A stretch of 64,000 nucleotides of DNA from Aphanomyces cochlioides (GCA_019828595.1 JAHQRK010000052.1:1-64000), one strand, 5' to 3'. Counted from the stretch's first letter, positions 42,386 through 55,764 are shown. Notes: a model not told the origin generated them from the letters alone. Numbers and translations: made by a program.

Positions 42386-42667
42386 ATGCAACAATTTCCA
42401 CGATGCTACAAGAGCCCCAACGCGTATGTGTTATTGATGAGTGGAGGAGAACTTTCGTCCTATCCCCCCGGCCATTTCGGCTACATCGCCTCTGAAATCG
42501 CATTTGATACAACATTTTCTGCACGTGGTACATTCATGGCCATGAGCAATCACGATAGCATTCAGACACTTGGCATGACGCTCATCCCGCGCTTCAAGAG
42601 CCACGAGGCATGCATGATAAAACACGTGGGACGAGCATTGTACATGCCTCTTGGACGCGCGCTTTAA
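42386..42667 (+). CDS. Hypothetical protein, 93 aa, unit 2 copy A
   Basis: Intact here (six-C run), while the unit 1 equivalent at 27521 is broken. Confidence 0.35.
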   Translation: MQQFPRCYKSPNAYVLLMSGGELSSYPPGHFGYIASEIAFDTTFSARGTFMAMSNHDSIQTLGMTLIPRFKSHEACMIKHVGRALYMPLGRAL

Positions 42668-43871
42668 CTTGTGCGCGTCATGTATGCTAACAACCACGTG
42701 GCAACAAAGCCATGAAGGTCGAGTCTCGTCAAGTTCTACTACTATTAGTAGTATGCTTTAAGAGGACAGGATATTCTCTTCTCCAATTCGAACTCATGGG
42801 GATTGATTCGATGCAATGCGATATCTCTCAACACGCAGGTGGTGTCATAAGAATACTAACGACGCACTGTTCTACCATGCAAAGCCAAACTGACTTATGA
42901 AATGGACTTTTATAGCAGTGCAGTACACTCCGGCTTACTATTAATAGTACAGAAAAGCCTCCCACGAGGAAATCTTATCGTACAGTATGAACTGTTGAAA
43001 TCAATAAGTATTAAATGACAAAGGTATTATCAAGTGTGTTACTGTTTGCCATTGGTGAGAATATTTGGAGGCTGAGCAGTAAATCAAAAGGTTCATTATG
43101 AGATTATTCATGATGGATAAAATTGAAAGCAGAGTACACAAGAGAAAATGCTGAATGATTGGAAACAAGGACAAATTGAATAGGCGTGAGTGTAAGGTTA
43201 GAATCTAGTCACGAGACGATCAAAACCAACAAACTCATTTCTTATGGTGATTACATGGGCAGCTGGTGAGTATTCGATATGGTCATCTTAGATTGGATAC
43301 TTGGACTATGATATATTATGTACTGTCAAAAGTAATATTTGAACCTCTGAAAAATGCTTTCTTCGTGGGAGGCTTCACTGTATGGCTTATGGAATCCAGT
43401 CGGTTTCTAGCCGTTCTCCTTCCACATGTCTCTCGACCAGCAAACCAAGGATGCGCTCCTCGCCGCATCCATTTCAAGATACAATAGATCCAGGTATCAA
43501 AAACAAGTTTTTCAATCAAAGCACAATTTATCAATTCATTATATTAGATAATACATATATAAAGATGTCTACAAAAAAATGTGCCATATGGCAACATGTT
43601 CACTTTTCTCGCAAAAACGGTCTTTTCGTGGAAAAATTCATTCATCTATCAACATTAAATTTTCTATCAATGACTTCAATATTTTGCAAGTAGCACATTT
43701 TTTTCACTGAAGACATGACATATTTCAAATTTTGTGATACTTCTGCGACATCAAGCATCTCAATCGTGTATATGTCTGGCTACACAACTACGACTGGTTC
43801 CTGTTAGACATGAAATGAATGGATGCGTTCATTAGACTCTGTATTGCATAATACGCTACATTTTCAATTCG

Positions 43872-45128
43872 ATGGACGTCCTTGCACGTCTAACTGAAGC
43901 AAGCTCGCAAGAGCGAGAGAATCTTCGACGCGCAAGCCTTTTGTTTAGTGAGTCCGTCCAGGTCACGGAGGATGCCGACGGTAACTCCTACTCTGGTCAC
44001 TTCGACACACCCACGATTGACCGTTTCGCTGCTCAAGGACCTCTTGCTATGTTGACCATGACCAACTTTTCGATGTCTGAATTCAACTCCCTCTGGGCGC
44101 TTTGCGAAGCCGACGTACATGCAAGCTGGTACGAAGGACATGGCCGGCGCAATCAGTCAAGCGCGAAGGACGCGTTCTTCATGCTTTTGTCTGTATTCAA
44201 GCATTACAGCTCATGGGACAAACATGCCGCCGACTTCAACATTCGCGTGCCTACATTCGAACGCATGATGACAAGGATGATGGCTATCGTCGAACCTCTC
44301 TTGGCATCGCTCCTTATCCAGCCTGTGACTATGACGGCACAACGCCGCGAACATTTCATCTTTGAACATTATCCACAAGCGCTGTATGCAACGGACGTGA
44401 AGTTTCAGCCTGCGAATCGTCCGTCTCGAAGCTACCTTGAGGCCAAGCGATACTTCTCACCCAAGCACAAGCTGTATGGCTTCAAACTTGAAGGTAGTGT
44501 TGCACAGCCTGGCCGATTTGTGTGCGTAAGTGACCATGAACCTGGCTCTGTCTCGGACCTGACGATCTTTTTGAATCGTATCGAGCACCACAAGAAGGCT
44601 TTGAAGAAGACGGAAGGCGAGTTGCGAATTCCAGACAATGGAGAAGGTTCTACGGATTTTCCTGACTCATGGGCAGTACTGCAAGACAAGGGCTACAAAG
44701 GTGCAGACGAAGCTGCCAGGAGCATTCGCCCCACGAAGAAACCCATTGCATCTGCTCTGACGCGTCAAGACCTCGAGCGTAATCAACGAGTGTCGTCAGA
44801 TCGTGTGCTTGTGGAGAACATGTTTGGCAGAACCTGTCAACTATGGAAGATTGCGTATACGACGTTTACGTGGTCTGAAGGCAAGTACGACATGGTGCAA
44901 CGCCTTGTCTGGGCTCTCACCAACTACCATACGTCAATGCATCCCTTACGAGTTCAAGATGGCGGGTTCTATCGCGAAGTACTGGCGCGGTACTACAGTA
45001 TGGGTGAAGGCCGTGCTGAGAAACGCCGGCACCAACGTCAAGCCAGTGAGGATAGACGCAATGTGCGTCTCGAGTTTGATCGCGCGGGAAGACAAGGATT
45101 ACTAGATTCTCAATTGTCTCAAATGTAG
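43872..45128 (+). CDS. DDE transposase, unit 2 (418 aa)
   Basis: The same translation as at 29006-30262, with the catalytic D-D-E intact. Confidence 0.85.
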   Translation: MDVLARLTEASSQERENLRRASLLFSESVQVTEDADGNSYSGHFDTPTIDRFAAQGPLAMLTMTNFSMSEFNSLWALCEADVHASWYEGHGRRNQSSAKDAFFMLLSVFKHYSSWDKHAADFNIRVPTFERMMTRMMAIVEPLLASLLIQPVTMTAQRREHFIFEHYPQALYATDVKFQPANRPSRSYLEAKRYFSPKHKLYGFKLEGSVAQPGRFVCVSDHEPGSVSDLTIFLNRIEHHKKALKKTEGELRIPDNGEGSTDFPDSWAVLQDKGYKGADEAARSIRPTKKPIASALTRQDLERNQRVSSDRVLVENMFGRTCQLWKIAYTTFTWSEGKYDMVQRLVWALTNYHTSMHPLRVQDGGFYREVLARYYSMGEGRAEKRRHQRQASEDRRNVRLEFDRAGRQGLLDSQLSQM

Positions 45129-45269
45129 GTATGTCTCTACTGTAGGTCTTCTTAGTTTTTGTAATCATACATTAACATAAAGTGGGGGCTGCTCAAACGG
45201 GGGCCATGCTCCTTTTTTTCTACCATAGGGACAAAATTTTCCTGCTACCTTTCACGGCCCACCGATATG

Positions 45270-45346
45270 GTAGCCCTCACGGGGACTCGAACCCGGGTCA
45301 GCTTCTAAGGTGTTCCAAGTCTTAACAACTAGCCCGTGTTGGAACC
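45270..45346 (-). other. tRNA-like sequence, unit 2
   Basis: A copy of 30403-30479, with the B box at 45283-45293. Confidence 0.45.
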
Positions 45347-45823
45347 TTGAAAACGAGCCACATTTCTCGCAAAAAGTAAATATGTCTCTCAACTGACCAT
45401 GTGTTTACACAATTACAGTTCATTTTCACATATTATCCTTTTTATATCAATTTCACTTATCAAATTGTAATTATTCTGTTTATAGTATTGAAATACGCTA
45501 TATAATATAAATTTTGTCATATTAAAAAAGTCATGTTCTCATATAAAACTTGGTTTTTGATACTTGGGTCTAATACTACCCGTAGTATGTATTAACAATG
45601 GGCTAACGTTAGACGTAAACAGACGTGTCATATTGTCCAATCCTTTGTCAAGAGAACCTGAAATAATCCACTCACCTTGTGTCGACCAAGTATTCGTTTT
45701 GCTCGATTGCAGCGTTCGCGGAACGATTCTTGCAACCGCAGCGTTGCATGTTGTGTCTTGAAATGCCACAACGAAGAGCAGTGTTTGTGTCATTGTCGAA
45801 ATTGCCGTCAAGAAATATCTCCC

Positions 45824-46342
45824 ATGCGTGTCTTGATCCCCCTTGCGCTGGCTATTTCTACCGTCGTGGCTTTCAACCAACCTCGCCAAGACTCGTCATT
45901 TATGGCGACCCATCAGCAAGTCCGCACGGACTCTGTGATCCAAGAAAACCGCATTCTGCAGCAAGACGCGTCATTCGCTTCGTACTACACGCCTAAGAGA
46001 CAACTGGTAGCCAATGGTCTCCTGAGTTGTTTCGGAGGCAAGTGCGGCAAATCCGCCAACAAGCCTGCTAGCCAACCTGCTAGGCAACCTGCTAGCGAAG
46101 ACCCGCATAGGACCCAGGTCTATCCCTTTGCGCCTGGTGCGAAAGAGAGAATTGCGAAGCACAGGCAAGAACGGGCGCAAGAACGGGCGAATAGGCCTCC
46201 GGAGCCCAAGAAACAAATCGAATACCCCAAAGACATGCGTTCGGAAAGTGACCGCCGTGCTGATATAGCTGGAGTGTTTCCTCTCGCGCCTGGTGCGAAA
46301 GAGAGAATTGCGAAGAAGAGGCAAGGGGCATCTTCGTCTTAA
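45824..46342 (+). CDS. Secreted protein copy B, unit 2 (172 aa)
   Basis: It sits at the copy-B position but has the copy-A sequence type (FGGKCGK, VYPFAPG), unlike the variant at 30957-31475. Confidence 0.65.
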   Translation: MRVLIPLALAISTVVAFNQPRQDSSFMATHQQVRTDSVIQENRILQQDASFASYYTPKRQLVANGLLSCFGGKCGKSANKPASQPARQPASEDPHRTQVYPFAPGAKERIAKHRQERAQERANRPPEPKKQIEYPKDMRSESDRRADIAGVFPLAPGAKERIAKKRQGASSS

Positions 46343-46463
46343 AGTCGCTCGCGTAGCCGTCAAAGTTAGTGCACCTCACTGAAGCAGTCACATGTGTCCA
46401 TTTCGGACTATATTTTTGAATGTACTCGTTTAAGCATTTGCACGTTCTTAACACTTCATTAAC

Positions 46464-46745
46464 ATGCAACAATTTCCACGATGCTACAAGAGCCCCAACG
46501 CGTATGTGTTATTGATGAGTGGAGGAGAACTTTCGTCCTATCCCCCCGGCCATTTCGGCTACATCGCCTCTGAAATCGCATTTGATACAACATTTTCTGC
46601 ACGTGGTACATTCATGGCCATGAGCAATCACGATAGCATTCAGACACTTGGCATGACGCTCATCCCGCGCTTCAAGAGCCACGAGGCATGCATGATAAAA
46701 CACGTGGGACGAGCATTGTACATGCCTCTTGGACGCGCGCTTTAA
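46464..46745 (+). CDS. Hypothetical protein, 93 aa, unit 2 copy B
   Basis: The same frame as at 31597-31878. Confidence 0.35.
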   Translation: MQQFPRCYKSPNAYVLLMSGGELSSYPPGHFGYIASEIAFDTTFSARGTFMAMSNHDSIQTLGMTLIPRFKSHEACMIKHVGRALYMPLGRAL

Positions 46746-47812
46746 CTTGTGCGCGTCATGTATGCTAACAACCACGTGGCAACAAAGCCATGAAGGTCGA
46801 GTCTCGTCAAGTTCTACTACTATTAGTAGTATGCTTTAAGAGGACAGGATATTCTCTTCTCCAATTCGAACTCATGGGGATTGATTCGATGCAATGCGAT
46901 ATCTCTCAACACGCAGGTGGTGTCATAAGAATACTAACGACGCACTGTTCTACCATGCAAAGCCAAACTGACTTATGAAATGGACTTTTATAGCAGTGCA
47001 GTACACTCCGGCTTACTATTAATAGTACAGAAAAGCCTCCCACGAGGAAATCTTATCGTACAGTATGAACTGTTGAAATCAATAAGTATTAAATGACAAA
47101 GGTATTATCAAGTGTGTTACTGTTTGCCATTGGTGAGAATATTTGGAGGCTGAGCAGTAAATCAAAAGGTTCATTATGAGATTATTCATGATGGATAAAA
47201 TTGAAAGCAGAGTACACAAGAGAAAATGCTGAATGATTGGAAACAAGGACAAATTGAATAGGCGTGAGTGTAAGGTTAGAATCTAGTCACGAGACGATCA
47301 AAACCAACAAACTCATTTCTTATGGTGATTACATGGGCAGCTGGTGAGTATTCGATATGGTCATCTTAGATTGGATACTTGGACTATGATATATTATGTA
47401 CTGTCAAAAGTAATATTTGAACCTCTGAAAAATGCTTTCTTCGTGGGAGGCTTCACTGTATGGCTTATGGAATCCAGTCGGTTTCTAGCCGTTCTCCTTC
47501 CACATGTCTCTCGACCAGCAAACCAAGGATGCGCTCCTCGCCGCATCCATTTCAAGATACAATACTACCCGTAGTATGTATTAACAATGGGCTAACGTTA
47601 GACGTAAACAGACGTGTCATATTGTCCAATCCTTTGTCAAGAGAACCTGAAATAATCCACTCACCTTGTGTCGACCAAGTATTCGTTTTGCTCGATTGCA
47701 GCGTTCGCGGAACGATTCTTGCAACCGCAGCGTTGCATGTTGTGTCTTGAAATGCCACAACGAAGAGCAGTGTTTGTGTCATTGTCGAAATTGCCGTCAA
47801 GAAATATCTCCC

Positions 47813-48277
47813 ATGCGTGTCTTGATCCCCCTTGCGCTGGCTATTTCTACCGTCGTGGCTTTCAACCAACCTCGCCAAGACTCGTCATTTATGGCGACCC
47901 ATCAGCAAGTCCGCACGGACTCTGTGATCCAAGAAAACCGCATTCTGCAGCAAGACGCGTCATTCGCTTCGTACTACACGCCTAAGAGACAACTGGTAGC
48001 CAATGGTCTCCTGAGTTGTTTCGGACGCATGTGCGGCAAATCCGCCAACAAGCCTGCTAGCCAACCTGCTAGGCAACCTGCTAGGCAACCTGCTAGGCAA
48101 CCTGCTAGCCAGCCCAAGCGAGGGCAGAGAAAGCAAATGGAAGAAAGACATTACGCTCGACGCGGAAATCTACAGTGGACAGGCAAAGGAGTCCCGAAGG
48201 AGCGTCAAAGTTCGGGTCGTCTTAACCGTCAAACTTCGACTGCAGGAATTTCGGATTCAGAAATTGAACCACGTTAG
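47813..48277 (+). CDS. Secreted protein copy C, unit 2 (154 aa)
   Basis: The same translation as at 32946-33410: six-unit QPAR repeat and alternative C-terminus. Confidence 0.6.
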   Translation: MRVLIPLALAISTVVAFNQPRQDSSFMATHQQVRTDSVIQENRILQQDASFASYYTPKRQLVANGLLSCFGRMCGKSANKPASQPARQPARQPARQPASQPKRGQRKQMEERHYARRGNLQWTGKGVPKERQSSGRLNRQTSTAGISDSEIEPR

Positions 48278-50396
48278 CCCAAAAGAACAGCAATCAACAG
48301 CATCAGTTGGAGATAAATTCAATCGCACATGCAGGATACTGTTCTGGATAATTCAACTTTCGTCTTTGGCTATAACCTACTTTTTGCGTTTAAATCTGCA
48401 CCCTAAACCCCCAATGCCATGCAAGGACTTAACATCCAAAGTTCCAACGCAAAGCCCCAAATGATCGTATCTCAACTTCGCCCTAGAGGTGAGGGTGGTT
48501 CTAATTCCAGGAGCTTTTCTCCTCGAGTCAGCCGTTCCATGATTAAATAAAGCCTCAGAAGTTAACAAGATGGCCAATGAGCCCGCTATTCAAGGTATTG
48601 CAGTACAGAAAATATGTGTTACTGAGTTTCTTCTGGTGGTCGCAGCTCGAAAGTAGTTGCAACGATTTAACCTCGGCGGATTGCAACAGAATACCAGACC
48701 TGCGTCTAATGCTTGTTGGCTCGACTTGGGGCGGCTCAAGCCTGAAATGTCAACGCAAAAGCCGCATAGAAATGCAATGAGGTTCCAAGAGGTAAATCGC
48801 GAGAGGATCTGCTAGGGTGAGCTTGTCATAGCTCACGACACCTCCCTCTCGGCACAGAGTATGATAGAGCTAACGAGGGTTCCGACGGCCGGGGCTAGCT
48901 TGCGTACGGCTACCCGAGCCTTGCAGACCAAGTTTCAACTATCGGGTTAAACTTCCCGAGCTTGTCTGCTAAAGCTACACGGGTTTACCCACCTGAAATT
49001 GCCCGAGCTTTGACGACCAAGGCGACCCGAGCTCCCAGGCTTGTTTTAACTGGGCCTCTCATTTCCGTAGTCGATTGTTTCTCTGGCTGGAAAGTAAAGG
49101 CGCTTTCGTGAGTTCTATGACGGTCGCCTGGATAGGCGCCGTTCGTTTTAAGGGCTCTTCTTTGAGGCTGTCTTGAGTTGGTTGGACCTCCCACGCACAA
49201 GATTTGGAGTTCAGAAAACCTTGTTAGTTGGCTGAGGTTAATTCTAAACTGACTCGCAATCCTCCTCTGTAGTTTCTACATTTGTTCGATCTTGGCGGAG
49301 CTCTTGGCGGTAGATAGAAGGATTTAGCCAGTTGGTCAACGTCTTCAAACGTCTTCATAGAACATTGACATTGTGCTCTTCAAAACCGTCACAGTTCACC
49401 TCGTGAAGTGGATGTCTCGATTTGTTTTCGATCCAGCATGGTGGCTCCCACGACGCAGCGGGTGATCTAAGCCTCAGTGGCGAAATTACTTGATATATGC
49501 TCTTGAAAATCCAACAGCCCGCCCCACGAATCTGGAACGCTACAGTACTTCACTGTCATTACAAGAAGGCTTGCAACGCAGGGGCAAGGGTGAAGGGGGA
49601 AGTACGCTTCTCTATGGGGAAGGAGCGCAAATTATCGAGCAAGAGGTGGGGCCACTCTTGTCTCGATGGGCGCTGCATGTATGGTGTTATTCATCGGGAG
49701 ATGGATGTAGCGCCATCCTTTCGGAATACTGTACTCGAGCAACACTGGGTACCGCGTGGTACCCAGTGTTCCCGCAGAATATTATAATATAGAGGTATTT
49801 CAAATAAAGCGGGGACGGTTGGAACTGTTGATTTCCATGCTCTACTATGAGCCTCTGAGTTGTCTATTGCCTGACCAGTTGGAATTCCTCGTCCATTATG
49901 ACAATTGATGTACGGTGCTTTGTCAGGGTTAGGGATATATCTATTCCCGGCACCCCTTAGAGTAGTCGCGTGGCTGTCTCTCTTACTCCTGTAAATACAC
50001 CTCTTACATCACGTGTCTTGTTAGCTCGCACTGGCTCCACAACGGCGCTTCGACGCCAGAAACCAGACGTCGACTCCGCCGTGGCCATCTGCAAAGACGA
50101 CTGACATTCAGAGTGGCGAATGGAGGGATCCCCTTATACTAAAGGTAATGTTCCACCATGTTCACCAAATCAATAGGTTATGAGCCCAAGGGGCTTCCCA
50201 CACCTTGGATGGATGGAACAAGGTGGAGCCACCTTGTATGCGTCCTTCTGTGGCTGTAGCTCGAATGTACGATCCACGGCGGCGAAGGACAAAGGCTCCT
50301 CCAACCACCACCCGCGAGTTCTTCCATTATGGAAGAATCACTCGCCAATGGGCGGCGGTTTCTAGCTTCTCAGTTCCATTCGTCTTTGCAAGCGAG
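48278..50396. other. Spacer, unit 2
   Basis: A copy of 33411-35529, including the 13-bp hairpin at 49741-49770. No gene is seen. Confidence 0.4.
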
Positions 50397-51116
50397 ATGG
50401 CACGCCGACGAGAGAGTCCTCGACGTCGGTCATACCATAGAAACAGGAGATCATCCAGTCGCGACAGCGAACGACGGTCTCAAAGCAGGAGCTACAGGCA
50501 CAGCTCCAGCCGAGACCGTCCACGGTCATACTATGGACCGAATTCACCATCCCGCAGCACTGCCAACGTGCAACAACGAGGAGCGCCGTCCGTCGACAGA
50601 CATCGGCGTGATGCGAATGAGCTGTGGAACGTCCAAACGTTCAGCCATAGCAACGAGTCAAGGCCGTTGGAGCCGTCATGTGGCTCCCAACGAAAAGCTT
50701 TGTTGGGAACAATTTCCACTATTGGCTCAAAGCCATCCGAAACCACTTGAAGGCAGCGCGACTCTGGGATATCGTCGCTGGAACGGAAAACCGACCATCG
50801 ACACCAGGCGAGGGTGCCCAATGTGACCACCTCGATCGGTTGGCCGTGACACTGCTCATGGACTCGATTCGAGATGAACTTCTTCTCGGAGTCAGCGGTG
50901 AAGAATCAGCTGCTAGCATCTGGGAGACCATATGCAACAAGTACCTCGAGGTCAAATGGGGAACGAGTGCCAGCCTCCTTGGGAAGCTGACCAACCTCAA
51001 GATGGCTAGCGGCTCTGATGTAAACGAGCACCTCACAGTATTCAGAGAACACTCTGAGAAGCTCAACGAGATGGGCGAAGGGTTGAAGACCAGTCAACTA
51101 ACAGCGTTGCTGCTTG
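50397..51116 (+). pseudogene. Copia gag fragment, unit 2
   Basis: A copy of 35530-36249, ending at the same fusion with antisense gypsy integrase. Confidence 0.65.
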
Positions 51117-51908
51117 GGCATAGCTTCGAAGGATGTCTTCGAGAACGCGATTCGCGCGTTCGGTCTGACCATCAGACTCCGGATGGTCCGAGCTGGACAT
51201 GTTTAACGTCGTCCCGCAGAGCGCGAACAGCGCTCGCCAAAAATGGGACGTAAACCGAGGATCTCGATCCGAGACGATACTGGACAGGAGTCCAAAATGA
51301 CAATAGACGTTGTCAAAGAAAAGGCGAGCTGACTGCTCCGCCGTAATGGATGCCTTAACAGGCAGCGCGATCAGGTACTTGGATGCGCGATCGACAAGGG
51401 TGAAGATACCCGTATTGCCCGACTTGTCACAGGGCAAGCCAAAAATGAAGTCCATGCTGACGGACTCCCACAGTTCCAGTGGGACGTCGAGGCTCTGTAG
51501 CGGAGCCTGGGAGTATGGGGCGGCCTTGACGGCCTGACATACGCCACACGATGCGACAAAACGTGCCACCGCCTTATACAGGCGAGGCCACCAAAATGAA
51601 CGGGCGACGGACAGATATGTCTTCTCGCGGCCATAATGGCCGCCGCTCGCAGTGTCGTGAAATTCGCGGATGATCTCCGCACGGAGAGTCGGGTCGCACG
51701 GCACAGCCACTCGTGGGGCGTCCCCCGGAGTGACTGAATACCACAACAAATCGTCGTGGAAGGTGAAACGTCCGATCTGGACTACCTTGGTGGAAAGCGA
51801 TTTGCCAGCGGTAATGGCATCAATCGTCCGGTTAAGGGCAGGATCGAGGCTGTACACTCCTCGAATGCGATCAAACAAGTCCGAACGGACTTCGGATAGG
51901 GCAGCGCG
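51117..51908 (-). pseudogene. Gypsy integrase, unit 3, truncated
   Basis: Zinc-binding domain and DD(35)E core in one open frame (five-C run intact at the position broken in unit 2). The C-terminus is lost at the breakpoint. Confidence 0.75.
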
Positions 51909-51909
51909 C

Positions 51910-52536
51910 AAAATTAACAACACGCTCTTGGAACTTAGCGTAGTTGTGGAGCCACGTCGTGGTGTCGAGCGAAATACGCGCCAGCATTCGGTTGGCCCAG
52001 ATGGCCACGTACTCAAATTTAGTTTCGTCCCGCAAGAGAGAAACAGGAACAAACGCGCGCATACCACCAAAGCGGCGCTGGTCTTGTCGGATCGAAGGCC
52101 ATTCGGCCATATCGACGATGACGGGGTTGCAGGTTTCCCACAAAGTCACTGCGAAGGCAACCCCCGCCGCAAAATCACTTTTTGAATCGCCGCGCAGGCG
52201 AGAAGGCAATTGCGCCAACAAATCTCGAAACTTGCCCGGATCGGGCGTGCCACTGCGAGAGGCTGTGAAGCCTGGCATTTGATCAAAGGTCAGATCGCAT
52301 CCTGTGTCGGATGCCTGACACCGCGCGTGGACACCACCGCCAAGCCGAGTTTGGCCCACACGGATCCAAAGGTTCTCAAGGTATTTGGCGCGCCCCTGCG
52401 CCGGCGCTGCGCTTTGCTCGCGACTGCCCAGATCGGGCGAGGGCGGCGTGTACTCGTAATCGACCTCTTCGTCAGCGTACATTTTTGAAAATGTTCCTGA
52501 TTGGCTCAGCGAGAGCCAATGTGGTAGTTGGAACAC
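51910..52536 (-). pseudogene. Gypsy gag-like fragment, unit 3
   Basis: A copy of 22175-22801. Confidence 0.5.
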
Positions 52537-53166
52537 ACCAGTCCCAGTTCAGACGGGACTGTGAAGGGATTACCCCCAGCGAGGGAGGCATCTCTGCAAG
52601 GCTTACGGGCTTTCGCCTTAAGTGTGGGAGGATGTCACCTTGCCATGTCTGGCAGGTACATAAGATGAGGGCGCGGTCTGTGCATTGACCTGGCGCCCTG
52701 CAGTAGCGGTTCCCCGCGCTCTGCTGTGTGAACGACTGGCCTTGGGAGGCCACAGAAGTTGAAGCTCCTAGTGAGGCTGTGCGATAGCCAACGAAAAACA
52801 AGACAGGAATGAGACTTAGGTTGCTTTAACTTTAATTCACTCTTACACTTCAGTCGCAGTTCACACGCGCCTGATATCCTCTGCGCCCGGTTACACAGGT
52901 TGACCGAGCTTTGTCGGCTAAGGGAACTTGAGGACAGGGGTCGCTGAGATGAAGACTGGTTTGACTCTCAAGTCTTTGAAGTCTCTGAGGACTATCATTT
53001 GTCTACACCAGACTTTAAGGAGCTTCCGATGCAAAAATGCAGTGATGACATGGCTGTATTGAAAGCTTTATGAAGGAAAGAACGAGAGAGAATCTGGAAA
53101 ACTACGAGCAGTTCATCCGAAGTTTCCAAAATCCTCTCAAGGGATTGCGATGGCGAGAATCTTGGG

Positions 53167-53690
53167 CTAACGACGGCTCAGGCGACCCGAGCTTTGTCGG
53201 CTGAAGGAACTTGAGCTTTGTCGGCTAAGACTACCTGAGCTACGTAGGCTGAGAGAACTTGAGCTTTGTCGGCTAAGGGACAGGGGGCCGCTGAGACTGG
53301 TTTGACTCTGTTGCCTTTGAAGTCTCTGAGGGCTCTCATTTGGGCTACCGGTATAGCGGAAAGTGGTGTAATCAGAGCGTAGGGAGAGACTATCCGATCG
53401 TTGGCTACGTCCAGTGGACCTGCTGCCCTGACCCGTAAAACAGCATTTAAGCCAATTTCCATTCGCTCTCAATCGTCTCGCAGAGAAGTTGTTGGAGGCG
53501 GCATACTCTTCATAGCCCGACACAGAGTGGCCTTGACCACCGCCGACCTTGTCATCACGGTCGCCTTGCAGAAGAAGTCGATCGCTGTCTGCAGAGTCGA
53601 TGGGTTTTTTTTAAGCACCAAATTAACTCGTGGCTGGCTAAAAGCCACGATCGCAGTGGCTGCAAGTGCTAGGGGGATCAACAGACGCAT
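53167..53690 (-). pseudogene. RxLR-like secreted gene with A8 frame break, unit 3
   Basis: A copy of 23434-23957 with the same eight-base tract. Confidence 0.55.
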
Positions 53691-54213
53691 GACAGTGGCA
53701 GCTGGAAGGTAATTTGCACAATAACCAAGGAAATGAAGACGAGCAAGAACAATTTACAACTGTCACAGCTGCTAGAAATTTCAAACAAGGCAGTTCACGA
53801 GCAAAAAACGGGCTCAGGTGGGTGCCCACAGCACTTATTGGACAGGGCGATCACATTTCAGTCTATGGATGTACCGTACGCCAAAACAATATCCGTGTAA
53901 CGATTTTTTGGTAGTAAGTGATACTAGTACATCGTTTGATTTCGTTGGAGAAACTCAAAAATCGCGAGGATTTCACTCGACTCCATGTGTCAAGCGCACC
54001 CACATCGAATGCAGTTACGGGCGGACAACTTGCGCACAAATTGTAGCCCCCCTGCTGAAGGGTCCCTGTTCTTGGGGAAAACTTCCACCTTTAGAGAAAT
54101 CAAGCTTCGCCACCCCATCGGATTCCCAGCATCTCTTGAATGTGGCCAACTCTCTAAGAGGAGCATGTTTGAGGATCATTTACAGGGAACGACAGTTAAT
54201 AAGGCCTAGGGGT

Positions 54214-54866
54214 TGTTAACTGTCGTGAGCATCCTTATATAGTCAATCTAATGAGTAAACCAACACAAAACGAAACTATTTCGAAGTCAAGAGACGATCC
54301 GACATGGATTGTTTAACACCAATATCACAGGGATCTTGACTCCACATCCGATCTGATCCCTTCCTGCCTCTTAGTCTGACCTTCCCTTCTAACCTTAACC
54401 AAACTTCCTTTCGCTCTGTTCTACCGAGCGTCCCCTCTGCCTCCCCTCAGTCCGATCTGCATGAATAGGACGAATCTCCAAAGGCCTGTCACCAGGTGTT
54501 TCATCGTGAGTGCTCACAACTGTCACTGTCACGGGCCGTGACAACAACAATCGAAGGTCCGGGCATGTGGACCTCAGGAACCGACTGTCTTCGCAACAAT
54601 GCGCCAGGATTGGAAGAAGGAAAGGGCTACATAAACTTCGGTAGTGTGTGTTCCTCTGGAGTAAAGTACTACGTAGTAGTAGTAGATCGAGCAAATGGAG
54701 AAGATGCAAGTCTATAAACATCTTATATAGAATGGACGAGAGTCCGAGGACGCTCGAACTAGAATCTTAAAGGTTTGAAAGTGATCAATTGATACAAGGC
54801 ATAAAAGAGTTTGACAAGCTTCAATCAAGGGATCTTAGACTGTCCTACGGCCGTCGTTCTACTACA
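54214..54866 (+). repeat. Candidate copia LTR, unit 3
   Basis: A copy of 24481-25133. Confidence 0.3.
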
Positions 54867-54878
54867 TGAAGTTTAGGG

Positions 54879-55148
54879 GTGACTCAGCCAAAAAATCGTG
54901 GAAATACTTTGAGTCACGTTAGTCAGCGTTCTCAACGTATTGCCAACTGCCTCGGTGGCCGAATCGCAAACGAATTTTCGGATCCCGAATTTCAACACAT
55001 CGTTGAAGAAACCGAAGGCATTCTTTTGACTATCAAGCACACTCTTGAGTCCGCTGTGAACTTTGCCGAGGAGAAGTTTGAGAACAAACTCCACGAATTG
55101 TTGCATCGCAAGCTTCTTCCAGTTATCAAATCTCGCGGTTACAACTAA
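54879..55148 (+). CDS. Small hypothetical protein (89 aa), unit 3
   Basis: A copy of 25146-25415. Confidence 0.35.
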   Translation: MTQPKNRGNTLSHVSQRSQRIANCLGGRIANEFSDPEFQHIVEETEGILLTIKHTLESAVNFAEEKFENKLHELLHRKLLPVIKSRGYN

Positions 55149-55194
55149 TTTTAATTAGTTAGTTTCATCCAATCACATTCATTGAACTTGAACC

Positions 55195-55633
55195 ATGGAA
55201 TTTAAATATTTTGTCCACGTGTTCAAAGGAAAGTCGTTCAGTGAGTGGTACACTCGACTCCTTTCCTTCCTCGAATACAAAGAAGTCGACGCTGTCGTTG
55301 AAGGCACTATGCCCGATACTGATCCCGAATACACAAACAAGAACCGTCTGGCGAAAGCTCTTATACTCGCCGCACTCGATGACCAACACGTGCGAATGGT
55401 TAAGAAGTTCAACATGCTTCTTCCATGATAAACATACTCCGCGACCGATATGGCAACAAGTCATTTCAACCCTCTGAATCTGCACGCGTGTACTGCGACC
55501 GCTTCAAGATGACAGATGTTCTTGATGCCAATGTCAAGATTGACCATGGCTTTGCAGTTCATCAATTTTGCCGTAACAGTCATACGTCTGAAAAGAAAGC
55601 TTGTTCCGTTTTGCTGGTCAGTCAGTCAAGTCC
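55195..55633 (+). pseudogene. Copia-like gag relic, unit 3
   Basis: A copy of 25462-25900. Confidence 0.45.
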
Positions 55634-55764
55634 AAACGTTTCTGGCTTTGAACAAGTCGGTCTCTTGTGTCGCTGCGCTGAGAATACTGATAGCGCATTA
55701 CAAATGCATTGTGGGAATTGTGAAAAGCCCTCTTTTCCTCTTTTCTGCGATTGCTAGTCATGTC

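Larger units (their letters stand above)
43486..45571 (+). mobile_element. DDE transposon, unit 2 (2086 bp)
   Basis: The same TIRs and AAT flanks as the copy at 28620-30704, in the same insertion site, so copied by the segmental duplication and not by a new insertion. Confidence 0.85.
36250..51116 (+). repeat. Segmental duplication unit 2 (14,867 bp)
   Basis: The same gene order as unit 1, beginning at the copia/gypsy breakpoint. Notable differences are a lost C in the integrase at 36855-36858, a three-base deletion near 37893, an extra base in the DDE 3' region, secreted gene B of the copy-A type, and a six-C run in the first 93-aa ORF. Confidence 0.9.

Noticed and set aside
43486..45571. 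Independent new insertion of the DDE element in units 2 and 3
   Set aside because: Site, flanks and target duplication are identical to unit 1, so these copies moved with the segmental duplication.
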